Source of the DNA: Chryseobacterium sp.
GTDB taxonomy: Bacteria; Bacteroidota; Bacteroidia; Flavobacteriales; Weeksellaceae
Assembly: GCA_018260475.1 (NCBI GenBank)
Contig: JAGLBA010000003.1
Coordinates: forward strand, 62,001 to 126,000
Length of the DNA: 64,000 bases
Direction of reading: 5' to 3'
The notes under the pieces: model-generated
What the model was told of the DNA's origin: nothing
The model's input: the letters and a program-made list of their open reading frames with translations, nothing else
Database searches by the model: none
Shown here: positions 63,473 through 64,000 of the stretch, piece after piece
Layout of the letters: every line of letters begins with the position of its first letter
Numbering within the stretch: the first letter of the stretch is position 1
Program-made: the position numbers and the translations under genes

Positions 63473-64000
63473 CTATTTAATAATTCTTCTCACAAAACGC
63501 AGTTTATGCGTATGTGTATTCAGATCTTTGTTGAAAATCCCGGAGGAATCAATCATATCAATCCTTACTTTGCTCGCAGCGTGAATTACTTTTTGGTTAG
63601 AAAGCATGATTCCCACATGGGTAATACGGCCTTCTGCATTCTCGAAAAATGCCAGATCTCCTGGTTCGCTCTCTTCCACAAAACTTAGTGCTTCGCCGAC
63701 TTCTGCCTGCTGATAGGTATCGCGAGGCAAAGCTATACCGTGGATTTTAAAGATGACCTGTACAAAACCCGAACAATCTATACCGAAAAAACTACGGCCA
63801 CCCCATAGATAAGGCGTGTTCAGAAATTCTTTCGCAGCGATCGTTATACTCTCGCGAAGATCATGGCTACGGCGAGATGCCACGGTAGGAAATTCTACTT
63901 CGGAGCCCATTGATAGGAGCGTTTTGCCATCTTTGGTCATTACAGAAGTAAAATCTTCGGTAATCAGCGTGGTTTTTCTGGAGGCTAAAAATTCTGCAGT
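63473..64000 (-). CDS. NlpC/P60 (C40) family cell-wall peptidase (partial at right edge)
   Basis: The C-terminal 175 codons of a cysteine peptidase; the frame is open to base 64000 and the N-terminus (probably SH3-like) lies outside. The catalytic Cys is in YLWGGRSFFGIDCSGFVQ, the His in GRITHVGIML, and the third residue in VIHAASKVRI. It would cut peptidoglycan peptides between D-Glu and the diamino acid. Position within an operon with the DUF1648 gene is shown by the 2-base gap. Confidence 0.9.
   Translation of the reverse strand, partial: TAEFLASRKTTLITEDFTSVMTKDGKTLLSMGSEVEFPTVASRRSHDLRESITIAAKEFLNTPYLWGGRSFFGIDCSGFVQVIFKIHGIALPRDTYQQAEVGEALSFVEESEPGDLAFFENAEGRITHVGIMLSNQKVIHAASKVRIDMIDSSGIFNKDLNTHTHKLRFVRRIIK

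Overview
The window reads as a chromosomal segment of a Bacteroidota bacterium, most likely a flavobacterium of the Chryseobacterium/Kaistella (Weeksellaceae) group. The evidence is: AT-rich DNA, promoters of the Bacteroidota type (-7 box TAnnTTTG) instead of sigma-70 boxes, an OmpA protein with thrombospondin type-3 repeats, a type IX secretion plug protein, an IPExxxVDY protein in an acpP-fabF-rnc-pyk operon, a MoxR/DUF4129/DUF4350 operon, and lipid A/Kdo genes. It is mostly conserved housekeeping DNA. I see no rRNA, tRNA, CRISPR array, prophage or intact transposon. Both ends cut genes (moxR on the left, an NlpC/P60 peptidase on the right).

Layout. 1-5.3 kb: MoxR-type membrane operon (minus) and a divergent RDD protein. 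5.3-13.2 kb: GNAT, YebC, OmpA, SmpB, an ABC-F ATPase, RecJ, NadD, DUF3817. 13.2-16 kb: a GC-rich structured repeat, a long leader hairpin, and an outer-membrane barrel gene broken by one in-frame TGA. 16-25.5 kb: small membrane proteins, CtlX, LLM oxidoreductase, PIF1-like helicase, YihY, gamma-carbonic anhydrase next to a GNAT remnant, a double-headed Nfu protein, and a GxxExxY gene bracketed by inverted repeats. 25.5-33.6 kb: HemH, T9SS plug, MBL hydrolase, redoxins, MiaA, AroC, an SDR enzyme. 33.6-37.5 kb: AspS and the L13-S9-S2 genes. 37.5-46.7 kb: aldehyde dehydrogenase, histidine degradation (HutG, HutI), RuvB, Pyk, RNase III, FabF, AcpP. 46.8-64 kb: FolE, a decayed RelE-type toxin, CysS, a DPE2-like 4-alpha-glucanotransferase, Der, Upp, ComF, QueD, LpxH, a LuxE-like acyltransferase, a DHH phosphoesterase, a glycosyltransferase, WaaA and NlpC/P60.

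Functional threads: lipid A/Kdo synthesis (lpxH, waaA); fatty-acid synthesis linked to RNA processing and glycolysis (acpP-fabF-rnc-pyk); translation (aspS, cysS, miaA, smpB, rplM-rpsI-rpsB, der, ABC-F); DNA repair (recJ, ruvB, PIF1-like); histidine catabolism (hutG-hutI).

I found no convincing new multi-gene system. The most interesting signals lie outside the genes. (1) Six genes have an exact TAnnTTTG box ending exactly four bases before the start codon, which implies leaderless mRNAs. (2) A GC-rich intergenic repeat family keeps stem pairing while the stem sequence changes. (3) The ABC-F ATPase has lost Walker A in one half and the signature motif in the other, leaving one canonical ATP site. 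(4) waaA lacks a usable start for its conserved membrane anchor unless AUA initiates. (5) Several genes are freshly or anciently broken.
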